The notes: a model not told the origin generated them from the sequence alone. A stretch of 63,046 nt of DNA from Brucella pseudintermedia (GCF_008932435.1 NZ_WBWE01000017.1:1-63046); one strand, 5' to 3'. Counted from the stretch's first letter, positions 1-8,211 are shown. Translations and numbers: made by a program.

Positions 1-1
1 C

Positions 2-106
2 AAGCTCGATGCAATCCGGGCATTGAAACGTTACATCGCTCGGGAAGTCTTCGGCATCATCATGCGTCGCCAGAAGCAGATCAATCAAACCAGGATCGTC
101 GCTTGA
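2..106 (+). pseudogene. IS110-family transposase, C-terminal tail (window-edge partial)
   Basis: The frame is open from the window edge and gives 34 residues before TGA at 104-106. The motif ALKRYIAREVF is typical of the extreme C-terminus of IS110-type transposases. Upstream sequence is outside the window, so the parent gene may be intact or broken. It runs straight into an IS3-type fragment, which suggests this element landed in, or recombined with, that IS. The family call rests on a short match to remembered sequences. Confidence 0.5.
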
Positions 107-107
107 C

Positions 108-419
108 AAACAGAAGGGCGTCCAGGGATCGCAGTTCACGTCCATTGACTTCACCACCGTGCTGAAGAAGGCGGAAGTCGCCATCTCGATGGATGGCAAG
201 GGCGCGTGGCGGGACAATGTCTTCGTCGAGCGGCTCTGGCGGTCGATCAAATATGAGGAGGTTTATCTCCACGCCTACAAGACCGTGTCTGAGGCCCGCG
301 TCGGCATCGGTCGATATCTGACCTTTTACAATAGCCGACGCCCACATTCATCCCTTGACCGGCAGACGCCGGATCAGGTCTACTTCAACGCGCTGACACC
401 AATGATGGTGGCGGCATAA
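108..419 (+). pseudogene. IS3-family transposase (OrfB), C-terminal fragment
   Basis: About 103 residues of the C-terminal integrase core of an IS3-family OrfB remain; intact proteins have roughly 270-290. Visible are GSQFTS, the block GAWRDNVFVERLWRSIKYEE with the last catalytic Glu, and the end block YNSRRPHSSLDRQTPDQVY. There is no start codon of its own: the first usable GTG at 159 would remove part of the core, so the fragment is 5'-truncated at the junction with the IS110-type tail. It probably cannot transpose by itself. Its right end, near 475-481, falls inside the IS66 tnpC gene. Confidence 0.85.
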
Positions 420-436
420 TCGCGGCGGAAATCCAC

Positions 437-1336
437 TTAACGAAACGCCCGAAACTGTTCAGACAAACCGAACCACCTCTCCCAAAGCCATGCCTTGGTG
501 GCTTTTCCCGAACCCGGAGCCAGAGTGGGCAAGGTCGTCTCATCGGCGAAGACCCCTTCACCTTCCTTGACCCGTTCCAGGATATAATCAGCGCATATCT
601 GAAGCTCGAAGCCCAGATGCCCCATCCATTGCGCCATCAAACTCCGGCTGATCTCGACGCCATCTCGCAAATAGATTGCTTCCTGACGGTAAAGTGGAAG
701 GCCATCGGCGTACTTGGAAACGGCGATATAGGCGAGCAGGCGCTCTGTCGGCAGACCACTCTCGATAATATGTGCAGGCGCGAGCGCCTGAACCACACCA
801 TCATGGTTTCGGAATGCATATTTGGGGCGACGTGTCACGATAACCCGGAACTTCGGGGGCACGACGTCCAGGCGTTCCGAGCGATCCTCGCCGATCAGGA
901 CCTTTTCCAGCCCCTCGCAACCAGCTGGAATCTCCGGTTCGATGACTTCCTCAATGCGTTCGAGATGAGCCGCAAAACCCTTGCGCGGACGTGATGCCCG
1001 TTTCGGCTTGCCCCTGGCCACATCGTTAAGTTCGCTCTGGATCGCCGAGAGACCGGTTTCCACTTCCTCGAAAGCAAACGATACCTGTTCATCGCTAACA
1101 CCAAGGCGTAATCGTTCAGAGCGCCGGCCGTGCTGGGTGCGCTGCAATACCTTCATGATGGATATCAGGTTGGTAATCCGTTCGTTGGCGCTCTTCTCCA
1201 CTGCCTCCAGCCGGGCAATCTCAGCTTCAGCAGCCTTCAACCGGGCTTCCTTTTCAGCCTGTTCACGTGCCATTGCGAGCACCATAGCTTTCAGTGCGTC
1301 AACGTCATCCGGCAGATCGTGAAGCGGTAAATCCAT
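437..1336 (-). pseudogene. tnpC: IS66 transposase TnpC, truncated by an IS3-type element
   Basis: This is the N-terminal half of the IS66 DDE transposase: 299 residues against roughly 520 in intact members. Residues 20-65 are a charged coiled coil, followed by GRRSERL and the family block SKYADGLPLYRQE. The first catalytic Asp lies in FADETTLPTL near residue 265. IS66 homology ends at AWLW; the last 14 residues are read through the neighbouring IS3-type end. The remaining catalytic residues are lost, so the protein should be inactive. It is third in the tnpA-tnpB-tnpC order. Confidence 0.9.
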
Positions 1337-1411
1337 GAGGCTGAGTAGAGCATAAAAGCGGCCGTTGTCCCAACCATTACAGCATCATGAATCATCTTGC
1401 CGCAGGCGTTG

Positions 1412-1756
1412 TCATCCTGTCAGCAAAGGGCGTCTTGTCCTGTTCGGGCGGATCTTTTTCCAGTCCATTCCGGCCAACAAAGCCATGAGCTGGGAATGGT
1501 CCAGACGTATCCTCGCAACTGACAGGCCCGGCCAGCAAAAGCCACGGTCCTCAAGCGTTTTCGAATAAAGGCAAACGCCACTTCCATCCCACCACACAAT
1601 CCGGACCCGGTCGGCACGTTTTGACCGGAAGACATAAAGCGCTCCATTGAACGGGTCGAGACCGCCATCACGGACAACTGCCATCAGGGAAGCGGCTCCC
1701 TTGCGGAAGTCGACGGGCTGGCAGGACACATAAACCACCACACCGCTGGAAATCAT
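1412..1756 (-). CDS. tnpB: IS66 family accessory protein TnpB
   Basis: A 114-residue protein of normal TnpB length (IS66 Orf2-like family). The family blocks VDFRKGAASL, PFNGALYVFRSKRADRVRI and WWDGSGVCLYSKTLE are all present. The start codon overlaps the tnpA stop in an ATGA arrangement at 1753-1756, so the two are probably translationally coupled. TnpB is needed for efficient IS66 transposition, but its mechanism is not well known. The gene is intact, but its tnpC partner is broken. Confidence 0.93.
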   Translation of the reverse strand: MISSGVVVYVSCQPVDFRKGAASLMAVVRDGGLDPFNGALYVFRSKRADRVRIVWWDGSGVCLYSKTLEDRGFCWPGLSVARIRLDHSQLMALLAGMDWKKIRPNRTRRPLLTG

Positions 1757-2160
1757 GCCTTGCGAGCCGCCCTCAGAACCTTCACCAGGTGATCCGGATC
1801 GAAGGCTGAACCGACGCGAACTACCATGTCGGCGACAACAATATCGATCGAAGCGCTACTCGTCGTTTCAACCCGTGCAAACCTGGCCGGACTGGCCGGT
1901 CCCGCTGTTACCGGTGAAACAACACCAGATGCAAGCGCCTTACGACGCCATCCATAAAGCTGCGAAGGATCCAGTCCTTCAGACCGTGCAACCGCCGAGA
2001 CGTTGGCCCCGGGCTGCAACGACGCAGCCACAATACGCGCCTTCTCGTCATCCGACCAGTCACGCGGCCGCCGTCGGCTTCGCACGGGTTCCGCCGTCAA
2101 AACCTCGAATGTCCGGGGCTGATTCACAGTGTCGCTCATAGGATTCTCCGCATGATTCAT
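1753..2160 (-). CDS. tnpA: IS66 family accessory protein TnpA (helix-turn-helix)
   Basis: A 135-residue protein with an N-terminal helix-turn-helix of the IS3/IS66 OrfA type: DWSDDEKARIVAASLQPGAN, then VSAVARSEGLDPSQLYGWRR around residues 37-75. The C-terminal half has the IS66-specific DIVVADMVVRVGSAFDPDHL segment. A second in-frame Met at residue 8 (MSDTV) is an alternative start. It is the first gene of the IS66 operon, about 55 bp inside the inverted repeat, and overlaps tnpB by four bases. Confidence 0.9.
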   Translation of the reverse strand: MNHAENPMSDTVNQPRTFEVLTAEPVRSRRRPRDWSDDEKARIVAASLQPGANVSAVARSEGLDPSQLYGWRRKALASGVVSPVTAGPASPARFARVETTSSASIDIVVADMVVRVGSAFDPDHLVKVLRAARKA

Positions 2161-2200
2161 GCAGAAAATCGCCCATCACACCGACGAAAGATACGTGGGG

Positions 2201-2216
2201 TAGCCTACCCGCTTAC
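2201..2216 (-). repeat. IS66 terminal inverted repeat (tnpA-side end)
   Basis: Read on the minus strand the end is GTAAGCGGGTAGGCTA, beginning at 2216. GTAAGCG is the conserved IS66-family terminus. The TAA inside it serves as the stop codon of the interrupted recombinase frame. Confidence 0.75.
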
Positions 2217-3058
2217 GGATAATAATCGGGGATCGGATCACCACGCGGTATGCGTTCACCGTCAACTTGCTCATATGCTTGATATTCACCAATTGCCGAA
2301 CGATTACGTACAATGAATGCAACGCCGCTATACCACCAGCCCTTTTTACCCGGCTTCAACGTTGGAACACCGCGTTGATTCATTTCCCTCGCAATGATGT
2401 GAAAACCAATGCCATTCGCGCTCATTTCAAATATCTCGCGAACTATCTCGGCTTTCTCGTTCAACTCATATTCAAATATGCCACGCCCGATTTTTTTTGC
2501 AGTGATCCACGTTGGCGGTACTTGATTAGTTTTCACACCTTGACGGCTTAACTCCCGCTTTCGAGCAAATGCGTCTTTGATGATTTGGCTTTTGCGTTCG
2601 CTTTCCCTGTTAGCGCGCAGCATCGTCGTGATGGTACTCATCAACTGATTCGCATCAGCATTGAGGCTTTTCCACGTGTAGATTTCTTCGTCGCCGTATT
2701 CGCTTTTCGCGACAACAGTTATGCCGGTCTTGAGAATTTCCTTGAACAAGTCGAGCGCTTCTAGCGGCGTCATACGCGATAAGCGATCAAGGTTTTCAAC
2801 CAACAAGTAACTGTTTGATGGGATGTTACCGTTGTTCACTAAGTCGATGAACGCGCCGAGTTTACCTTTGCTTCGGTTCAATCCTTTCCACGCGCTAACG
2901 CCGATATCTGCGAACGCTGTAACGTCTTGAAGAGCCAAATTATGCCGCTGGGAGAAACTTTCGCTCCAAACTAACTGTCTTCGTAGACTATCGCCTTTGT
3001 TTTGTTTTTCCGTACTCATGCGAATGTAAGAGTAGGCAAGGCGTTGAGATTGTTGCAT
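2213..3058 (-). pseudogene. Large serine recombinase, 3'-truncated by IS66
   Basis: The 281 residues comprise a resolvase catalytic domain (about 6-160) and the start of the zinc-ribbon/recombinase domain (about 180-281). Catalytic motifs are visible: the Ser in YIRMSTEKQ near residue 15, and LVENLDRLSR. The block IAREMNQRGVPTL marks the recombinase domain. Full-length relatives have about 500 residues, so the C-terminal half is missing and integration activity is unlikely. The last codons DYYP-stop are completed by the IS66 end. A good AGGAG site precedes ATG 3058. Base composition is more AT-rich than the neighbours, as expected for imported DNA. Confidence 0.9.
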
Positions 3059-3088
3059 AATATGCGCTCCTAAATGCTGAGAAACATT

Positions 3089-3760
3089 ATGCGCGAAAAT
3101 AGTGTAAATTCATTCAATAGTTATGTCTTCGACGCTTATGGCACATTGTTCGATGTCCATTCGGCGGTGCGGCGGCATGCGGAGAAGGCCGGGCCGGACG
3201 GACGGGCATTTTCCGAACTGTGGCGCGCAAAGCAGCTCGAATATTCCTGGGTGCTGAGCCTGATGGGCGCCTATAGCGATTTCTGGAAACTCACCGAGGA
3301 TTCGCTTGATTTCGCATTTGCGCGCTACCCTTCCGTCGATCCCGGGCTGCGCAATGACCTGCTCGATGCCTATTGGAAGCTTGATTGCTATCCGGAAGTG
3401 CCCGCGGCCCTCAAAGGCCTGAAAGAGAAGGGCGCAAGGCTCGCCATTCTCTCCAACGGATCGCCCGCAATGCTGGAATCCGCTGTCCGTTCGGCTGCGC
3501 TCGATGTTCTGCTCGACGACGTGGTTTCGGTCGATGAAGTCAGGAAGTACAAGACCGCGCCGGCAGTCTATGAACTCATCACCCTCCACTGGCGGCTCTA
3601 TCCGTCGGCGATCTCGTTCCAGTCTTCGAACCGCTGGGACGTGGCGGGCGCGGTGCGGTTCGGCATGCGCGGGGTGTGGATCAACCGTTCCAACCAGCCC
3701 GACGAATATAAGGAGTTCGCTCCGGCGCTCATTTTGCCAAGCCTTCAACTGCTCGATTGA
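3089..3760 (+). CDS. HAD-superfamily hydrolase, haloacid dehalogenase type II
   Basis: A 2-haloacid dehalogenase-like protein of about 223 residues. HAD motif I is FDAYGTLFD (nucleophile Asp), motif II is ILSNGSP, motif III lies near VRKYKTAP, and the C-terminus has RWDVAGAVRFGMRGVWINR. The type II family converts S-2-haloacids to hydroxyacids, but the true substrate is unknown. Start choice is uncertain: ATG 3074 has no ribosome site, while ATG 3089 has weak GAGAAAC. Only 15-30 bp separate it from the divergent recombinase start, so its original promoter and perhaps its first codons were probably displaced by the integrated element. Confidence 0.85.
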   Translation: MRENSVNSFNSYVFDAYGTLFDVHSAVRRHAEKAGPDGRAFSELWRAKQLEYSWVLSLMGAYSDFWKLTEDSLDFAFARYPSVDPGLRNDLLDAYWKLDCYPEVPAALKGLKEKGARLAILSNGSPAMLESAVRSAALDVLLDDVVSVDEVRKYKTAPAVYELITLHWRLYPSAISFQSSNRWDVAGAVRFGMRGVWINRSNQPDEYKEFAPALILPSLQLLD

Positions 3761-4053
3761 GTGCTCACTAAAATTTGAACTTGCCGGATTTGCGGAAAGC
3801 TGGCCGCTGCACCCAAAATTGTGTCGCGGCTGCAACACGAGCCACGCTGGTGGGCCTTCGCCACGATTAGGCCGCATTAAGAACGGGTGTACGCCACAAT
3901 TTTCGGGCGTTTTCCGTGCAACCAAACACCGGAAACAGCCGTTTCAGGCCGTTTTCACCGCCCACTGCGTATCTGCCACAATTTGGTCGGGTCGCAATTC
4001 GTTAACCCTGAATGTGTATCTGTAACTCCTCCCGTCACTAAACTGGTTTTCAT

Positions 4054-4770
4054 ATGCAAACGACCCTTACCCGCCGTTCCTTTCTGACGGCAATGACAGC
4101 AACAGCGGCCGCCGGCCTGGCCGGTTGCGCTCAGTTGGGGCAGAATGTTCCAATTATCGATGTGGATCAGTCGGGCAACCCGATTAACCGCACCCCGCAG
4201 GCCAATGTCGATTCATCCTATGGCGGCTGGGCGCAGATGTACGCCGCCGTTGAAGATGGCGGCTTCATGCTTCCGGCAATCCCGATCCAGAAGATGGACA
4301 AGCGCTTCCTGCGCCAGGTGGTGCAGGATCCGACCGGCGAACTGCCGGGTACGATCGTCATCGATACGGCCAACCGCTTCTGCTATCTGGTCCTCGAAAA
4401 CGGCCAGGCAATGCGCTACGGCGTCGGGATTGGCCGCGAAGGCTTTGCATGGTCGGGCCGCGCCGTGATCCAGTACAAGCGCCAGTGGCCGCGCTGGACT
4501 CCGCCGGATGAAATGGTCGCCCGCCAGCCGGAACTGGTGCAGTACAGCGCCAAGAATGGCGGCATGGCTCCGGGCCTCAAGAACCCGCTTGGCGCCCGCG
4601 CGCTCTATATTTTCCAGGACGGCAAGGACACGCTGTACCGCCTGCACGGCAACCCGGAATGGTGGTCAATCGGCAAGGCAGTCTCTTCGGGCTGCGTCCG
4701 CTTCCTGAACCAGGACATCATCGATCTCTATGATCGTGTTCCGGCAAAGGCACCAATTCTGGTGATGTAA
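4054..4770 (+). CDS. L,D-transpeptidase, lipoprotein with twin-arginine signal
   Basis: A 238-residue YkuD-family L,D-transpeptidase that would form 3-3 peptidoglycan crosslinks or attach proteins to peptidoglycan. The N-terminus TLTRRSFLTAM is a twin-arginine-type signal ending in the lipobox LAGC (Cys about 25), so the mature protein should be lipid-anchored in the periplasm. The catalytic region is HGNPEWWSIGKAVSSGCVR with His 198 and nucleophile Cys 214. Brucella-group bacteria have several paralogues, so no gene symbol is given. About 290 bp without a gene precede it, probably holding its promoter. Confidence 0.92.
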   Translation: MQTTLTRRSFLTAMTATAAAGLAGCAQLGQNVPIIDVDQSGNPINRTPQANVDSSYGGWAQMYAAVEDGGFMLPAIPIQKMDKRFLRQVVQDPTGELPGTIVIDTANRFCYLVLENGQAMRYGVGIGREGFAWSGRAVIQYKRQWPRWTPPDEMVARQPELVQYSAKNGGMAPGLKNPLGARALYIFQDGKDTLYRLHGNPEWWSIGKAVSSGCVRFLNQDIIDLYDRVPAKAPILVM

Positions 4771-4842
4771 GGTTAGGGGAATAGGGCAGTACGGCAGTAG
4801 GGCAATATGTTTGCTTGACTGAAACCTTCTGCCCTATTTCAC
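4771..4842. repeat. Short imperfect inverted repeat with AGGGCAGT-like units
   Basis: The left arm has ATAGGGCAGTACGGCAGTAG and the right arm TTCTGCCCTATTTC, so the transcript could fold into a hairpin. It shares octamer units and general layout with the element at 58723-58818 and resembles the palindromic repeats that flank HOOF-print loci in Brucella. It separates the transpeptidase gene from the convergent HerA-like gene. Confidence 0.6.
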
Positions 4843-4932
4843 TTGCTGCCTTGCTGCCTTGCTGCCTTGCTGCCTTGCTGCCTTGCTGCCTTGCTGCCTT
4901 GCTGCCTTGCTGCCTTGCTGCCTTGCTGCCTT
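4843..4932. repeat. Octanucleotide tandem repeat (TTGCTGCC)x11.25
   Basis: Ninety bases are a perfect tandem of the 8-mer TTGCTGCC (AAGGCAGC on the other strand). It resembles the AGGGCAGT HOOF-print octamers used for Brucella strain typing, differing by two bases. Copy number should vary between isolates. It ends 3 bp before the stop codon of the HerA-like gene. Confidence 0.95.
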
Positions 4933-4935
4933 AAA

Positions 4936-6447
4936 TTACCTCTTGAAGCTGCCCAGGATCCCGCGCACGAGCGCACGCCCGAGCGAATTGCCGACCGAGC
5001 GGACGACGGATTTCATGGCTGCTTCCGCCACCGTCTGGCGGCCGGAGCGGCGACCGGTGCCGAGCACCGTACCGGCGAGCTCACCAAAGATGCCGCCGCC
5101 GCCTTCTTCCTCTTCCTTGGTCTTTTGCTGGGCCGCCGCTGCATTCTGCGCCTTGCGGGCCAGCATTTCGAAAGCGGAATCGCGGTCCACGGCCTGATCG
5201 TACTGTCCGGCGACCGGGCTTGCCGCGATGATCTTCGCGCGTTCTTCCGGCGTCAGCGGCCCGATGCGTGAAGAGGGCGGGCGGATGAGCGTGCGCTGCA
5301 CGATGGAAGGCACGCCTTTTTCCTGCAAGGTGGAAACCAGCGCTTCACCCGTGGCAAGATTGGTGATCGCCTGAAACGTGTTGAAATCCGGGTTCGGGCG
5401 GAACGTGTCGGCTGCGGTCTTCACGGCATTGGTCTCGCGCGGCGTATAGGCGCGAAGCGCGTGCTGCACGCGATTACCAAGCTGCGCCAGGACCGTCTCC
5501 GGCACGTCGAGCGGGTTCTGCGTCACGAAATAGACGCCGACGCCCTTGGAACGGATCAGGCGCACAACCTGCTCCACGCGATCGATCAGCGCCTTGGGCG
5601 CTTCGTCGAACAGAAGGTGGGCTTCATCGAAGAAGAAGACCAGCCTCGGCTTGTCGGGATCGCCGATTTCGGGCAACTCCTCGAACAGTTCCGACATCAG
5701 CCAGAGCAGGAAGGTGGAATAAAGCCGCGGGCTCATCATCAGCTTGTCGGCGGCGAGCACGCTCACCACGCCACGCCCGTCGGTGGTGGTGCGCATCAGG
5801 TCCGAAATCTTGAGCGCCGGTTCCCCGAAGAATTTCGAACCGCCCTGCTGGTCGAGAACCAGAAGCGAACGCTGGATCGCGCCGACCGAGGTCTTGTTCA
5901 CATTGCCGTACTTTCCGGAAAGCTCTGCCGAGCGCTCCGCCATCTCTGCAAGGATCGCCTGCAGGTCCTTGAGGTCCAGAAGCAACAGGCCTTCTTCGTC
6001 CGCCAGACGGAAAGCGATGTTCAGCACGCCTTCCTGCGCGTCGGTCAGGTTCATCAGGCGAGACAGCAGCAGCGGTCCCATTTCGGAAATGGTTGCGCGG
6101 ACAGGATGACCCTGTTCGCCGAAAATATCCCAGAAGATTACAGGGGCTGCGCGCATTTCATACGGGGCAAGCTTGATCTCCGCCGCACGCTTGAGGAGCC
6201 CGTCATTTTGAACGCCGACCGCGCCGATGCCAGAAAGGTCGCCCTTGATGTCGGCGCAGAAAACGGGGACGCCCGCCGCCGAAAAGCTCTCGGCCAGAAC
6301 CTGCAGCGTGACCGTTTTGCCGGTGCCGGTAGCGCCGGTGACGAGGCCGTGACGGTTGCCGTATTTCAGCGCTAGATATTCCGGCTGCTGGTAAGAGTCG
6401 TCTGGCTTGCGGCTCGCGCCAAGAAAAATAGCGTCTTCGGCAATCAT
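4936..6447 (-). CDS. HerA-like ATPase, DUF853 family (YjgR type)
   Basis: A 503-residue P-loop ATPase of the DUF853/helicase HerA-like family. The Walker A motif GATGTGKT is at residues 38-45 and the Walker B/DEAH-like motif LVFFFDEAHLLFDEA near 266. The C-terminal 80 residues are low-complexity (KTKEEEEGGGG) with a basic end. The family is related to HerA/FtsK motor ATPases, but its cellular role is unknown. The start has a loosely spaced GGGAG about 12 bases upstream. The gene lies alone between repeats. Confidence 0.93.
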   Translation of the reverse strand: MIAEDAIFLGASRKPDDSYQQPEYLALKYGNRHGLVTGATGTGKTVTLQVLAESFSAAGVPVFCADIKGDLSGIGAVGVQNDGLLKRAAEIKLAPYEMRAAPVIFWDIFGEQGHPVRATISEMGPLLLSRLMNLTDAQEGVLNIAFRLADEEGLLLLDLKDLQAILAEMAERSAELSGKYGNVNKTSVGAIQRSLLVLDQQGGSKFFGEPALKISDLMRTTTDGRGVVSVLAADKLMMSPRLYSTFLLWLMSELFEELPEIGDPDKPRLVFFFDEAHLLFDEAPKALIDRVEQVVRLIRSKGVGVYFVTQNPLDVPETVLAQLGNRVQHALRAYTPRETNAVKTAADTFRPNPDFNTFQAITNLATGEALVSTLQEKGVPSIVQRTLIRPPSSRIGPLTPEERAKIIAASPVAGQYDQAVDRDSAFEMLARKAQNAAAAQQKTKEEEEGGGGIFGELAGTVLGTGRRSGRQTVAEAAMKSVVRSVGNSLGRALVRGILGSFKR

Positions 6448-6480
6448 CAGGCGGCTTGCTCCCTCTGTTCAACTCACTTT

Positions 6481-6530
6481 AGAGCATAATCCGATCGGAG
6501 TGAAACGAGGATCGATAAGATTATGCTTTC
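6481..6530. repeat. Short interspersed palindromic element (AGCATAAT...ATTATGCT)
   Basis: Outer arms AGCATAAT and ATTATGCT enclose about 30 bases. It belongs to the family of AGAGCAT-starting intergenic palindromes seen again near 8953, 11290, 18470, 37010 and 46584. Confidence 0.55.
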
Positions 6531-6544
6531 AATAAAAGAGTTTA

Positions 6545-6585
6545 GAGTTCGTTTCGATCTGATTCAATCAGATCGAAACGAACTC
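6545..6585. repeat. Perfect 41-bp palindrome (20-bp arms)
   Basis: GAGTTCGTTTCGATCTGATT at 6545-6564 is followed by one C and its exact reverse complement at 6566-6585. It sits upstream of the HerA-like gene and downstream of the convergently placed cytochrome gene end, so it could act as a transcription barrier on both strands. No T-tract follows on either strand. Confidence 0.9.
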
Positions 6586-6662
6586 AAGCATATAAACACC
6601 GCTTGTCGTCACGACAAGGAAAAGCCCTGAACGAACTGACGGGCGCAGCTTGCAATTGGACC

Positions 6663-7601
6663 TCAGCGGGCCGGATAGCCGTTCGGATGCGCCGGAATGG
6701 CTTTCAGATAGGCGGCAATGGCATTGCGATCCGCCTCGGCGAGATGGGCCATGTTCGCAACCACATCGGTCATCGATCCGCCGAGCGAATCGAAATCCGG
6801 GGTGAAGCCGCTCTGCAGCGCATAGGCGATGTCTTTCTCGCTCCAGCCGCCAATGCCTGCTTCGCCCGGCGTGATGTTCGGCACAACGCCTCTTTTCCCG
6901 TCGCTGCCGGTCTCGGGCGATAATGCCCCTGCGAGCCACTGGCCCTTGTCCAGCCCTCCGATGACATTGCGCGGCGTGTGGCATTCACCACAATGGCCAA
7001 GGGCCTCGGTCAGATACTGGCCGCGCTTCACCTGATCGGAGGCATTTGCGATTTCCACCACGGGCTGGTCTGACAGGTACAGCTGTTTCCAGAGGCCCAG
7101 CCCGCGCCGGATATTGAACGGGAAAGAAAGCCTGTGCGGCGCCGTTGCATTGTCGGACGGCGGCAGCGTTTTCATGAAGGCGAAGAGATCGGCCACGTCC
7201 TGCGGCTGCATTCTGGTATAGGATGTGTAGGGGAAGGACGGATAAAGATGTTCGTTCTGCTTGCCGACGCCTTTCAGCATCGCATTGGCGAAATCATGGA
7301 TCGTCCAGGTGCCGATCCCCTGCTCGGACGGGGAGATATTGGGCGCGATGAACGTCCCGAAATCCGAAACCAGTTCGTGCCCGCCCGCCAGAACCTTGCG
7401 CGCATCGCCGGTTGCACCGGGGGCCGCGTGGCAGGAGGCGCAGCCGCCCGCCCAGAAAACCTGTTCGCCCTTGACCGGATCGCCCGGTTCCATCGCATCC
7501 AGAACGGTTTGGCTCACCTTCTGCGGCGTGGTCAGAATCCAGAAAGCTGCAGCTCCAAGGACGACCACGGCGCCTGCGACATATGCCAGTTTTCGGACCA
7601 T
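6663..7601 (-). CDS. Diheme c-type cytochrome, membrane-anchored
   Basis: A protein of 312 residues with two cytochrome c domains, each with a heme-binding CXXCH: CASCH at 54-58 and CGECH near 200. The N-terminus YVAGAVVVLGAAAFW is a membrane anchor or uncleaved signal, placing the hemes in the periplasm. Domain layout resembles the cytochrome subunits of membrane alcohol/aldehyde or gluconate dehydrogenases, but no dehydrogenase gene is adjacent. An upstream Met at 7658 is possible; ATG 7601 is preferred because a GGAA-containing site precedes it and the hydrophobic segment then begins promptly. Confidence 0.88.
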   Translation of the reverse strand: MVRKLAYVAGAVVVLGAAAFWILTTPQKVSQTVLDAMEPGDPVKGEQVFWAGGCASCHAAPGATGDARKVLAGGHELVSDFGTFIAPNISPSEQGIGTWTIHDFANAMLKGVGKQNEHLYPSFPYTSYTRMQPQDVADLFAFMKTLPPSDNATAPHRLSFPFNIRRGLGLWKQLYLSDQPVVEIANASDQVKRGQYLTEALGHCGECHTPRNVIGGLDKGQWLAGALSPETGSDGKRGVVPNITPGEAGIGGWSEKDIAYALQSGFTPDFDSLGGSMTDVVANMAHLAEADRNAIAAYLKAIPAHPNGYPAR

Positions 7602-7770
7602 TTCATCCGTTCCCGTCTGGCGGTTCCGACGATTGCGGACCGTTCTTATGGCTGTCATTCAGCACGCCAGCCTCAATGCGCGAAGGCGCCGGAGCAGCAC
7701 CGCGCTCTGCTGGAAATGCTTTTGCGCACCGAATGTTTCCGTCCGGTGCGCGCGGTGTCAACCGTGAAGA

Positions 7771-8211
7771 TCAGTTCTTCTTGACGCGATAGACCTGATG
7801 GCAGGAACCGCAATTGGCTGCAACCTGCTGGAAGGCGGACTTCAGCGCATCCAGATCCTGCGGCTTGGCAGCCAATGCAGCCGCGGCGTCGGTGCGGAAT
7901 TTTTCAACGTGCTTGACGAAATCGTCCTTGTTTTCCCAGATTTTTGGCGAGGCTTCCGTGTCGCCCTGATCCGAACCCGCAGGGAAAAGCGTGTCCACGT
8001 CCATTTTCTTGGCGTCGGCGTCGATCTTTTCCAGCGCGGCAAGTGCGGCGGCGGCGTCGAAAGGCTTCTCGCCCTTGACCATGGGAGCAATCGAGCCGAC
8101 AGAACGGCCAAGGTCCTTCATGATTGCCTGACGATCGGCTGTGACGTCAGCCTGTGCTACACCGGCGACCAATACAGCAGCAGAACTGACAGTCAGGAAA
8201 AACAAACGCAT
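7771..8211 (-). CDS. Cytochrome c-prime / c-556 family protein
   Basis: A 146-residue secreted c-type cytochrome. The signal peptide MRLFFLTVSSAAVLVAGVAQA is followed by a four-helix-bundle type sequence, and the heme site CGSCH is near the C-terminus (134-138), as in cytochrome c-prime. ATG 8211 is chosen because GGAGG lies 5 bases upstream; a longer frame back to 8319 lacks these features. It lies upstream of the diheme cytochrome on the same strand (about 170 bp apart) and may be co-transcribed as a periplasmic electron carrier. Confidence 0.9.
   Translation of the reverse strand: MRLFFLTVSSAAVLVAGVAQADVTADRQAIMKDLGRSVGSIAPMVKGEKPFDAAAALAALEKIDADAKKMDVDTLFPAGSDQGDTEASPKIWENKDDFVKHVEKFRTDAAAALAAKPQDLDALKSAFQQVAANCGSCHQVYRVKKN

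Larger units (their letters stand above)
481..2216 (-). mobile_element. IS66-family element, truncated in tnpC
   Basis: The element reads tnpA-tnpB-tnpC on the minus strand. Its right end at 2216 carries the GTAAGCG terminus typical of IS66-family inverted repeats. The other end is missing: IS66 sequence stops near 481 inside tnpC, where an IS3-type element begins. It lies inside a large serine recombinase gene. I cannot confirm the 8-bp target duplication because only one end is visible. Confidence 0.8.

Noticed and set aside
4843..4932. CRISPR array
   Set aside because: The 8-bp units are contiguous without spacers and no cas genes are present.
4843..5271. Open frame encoding repeated PCCLAAL units
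   Set aside because: It is the octamer repeat read in one frame running into antisense of the HerA-like gene; no ribosome site and no known protein type.
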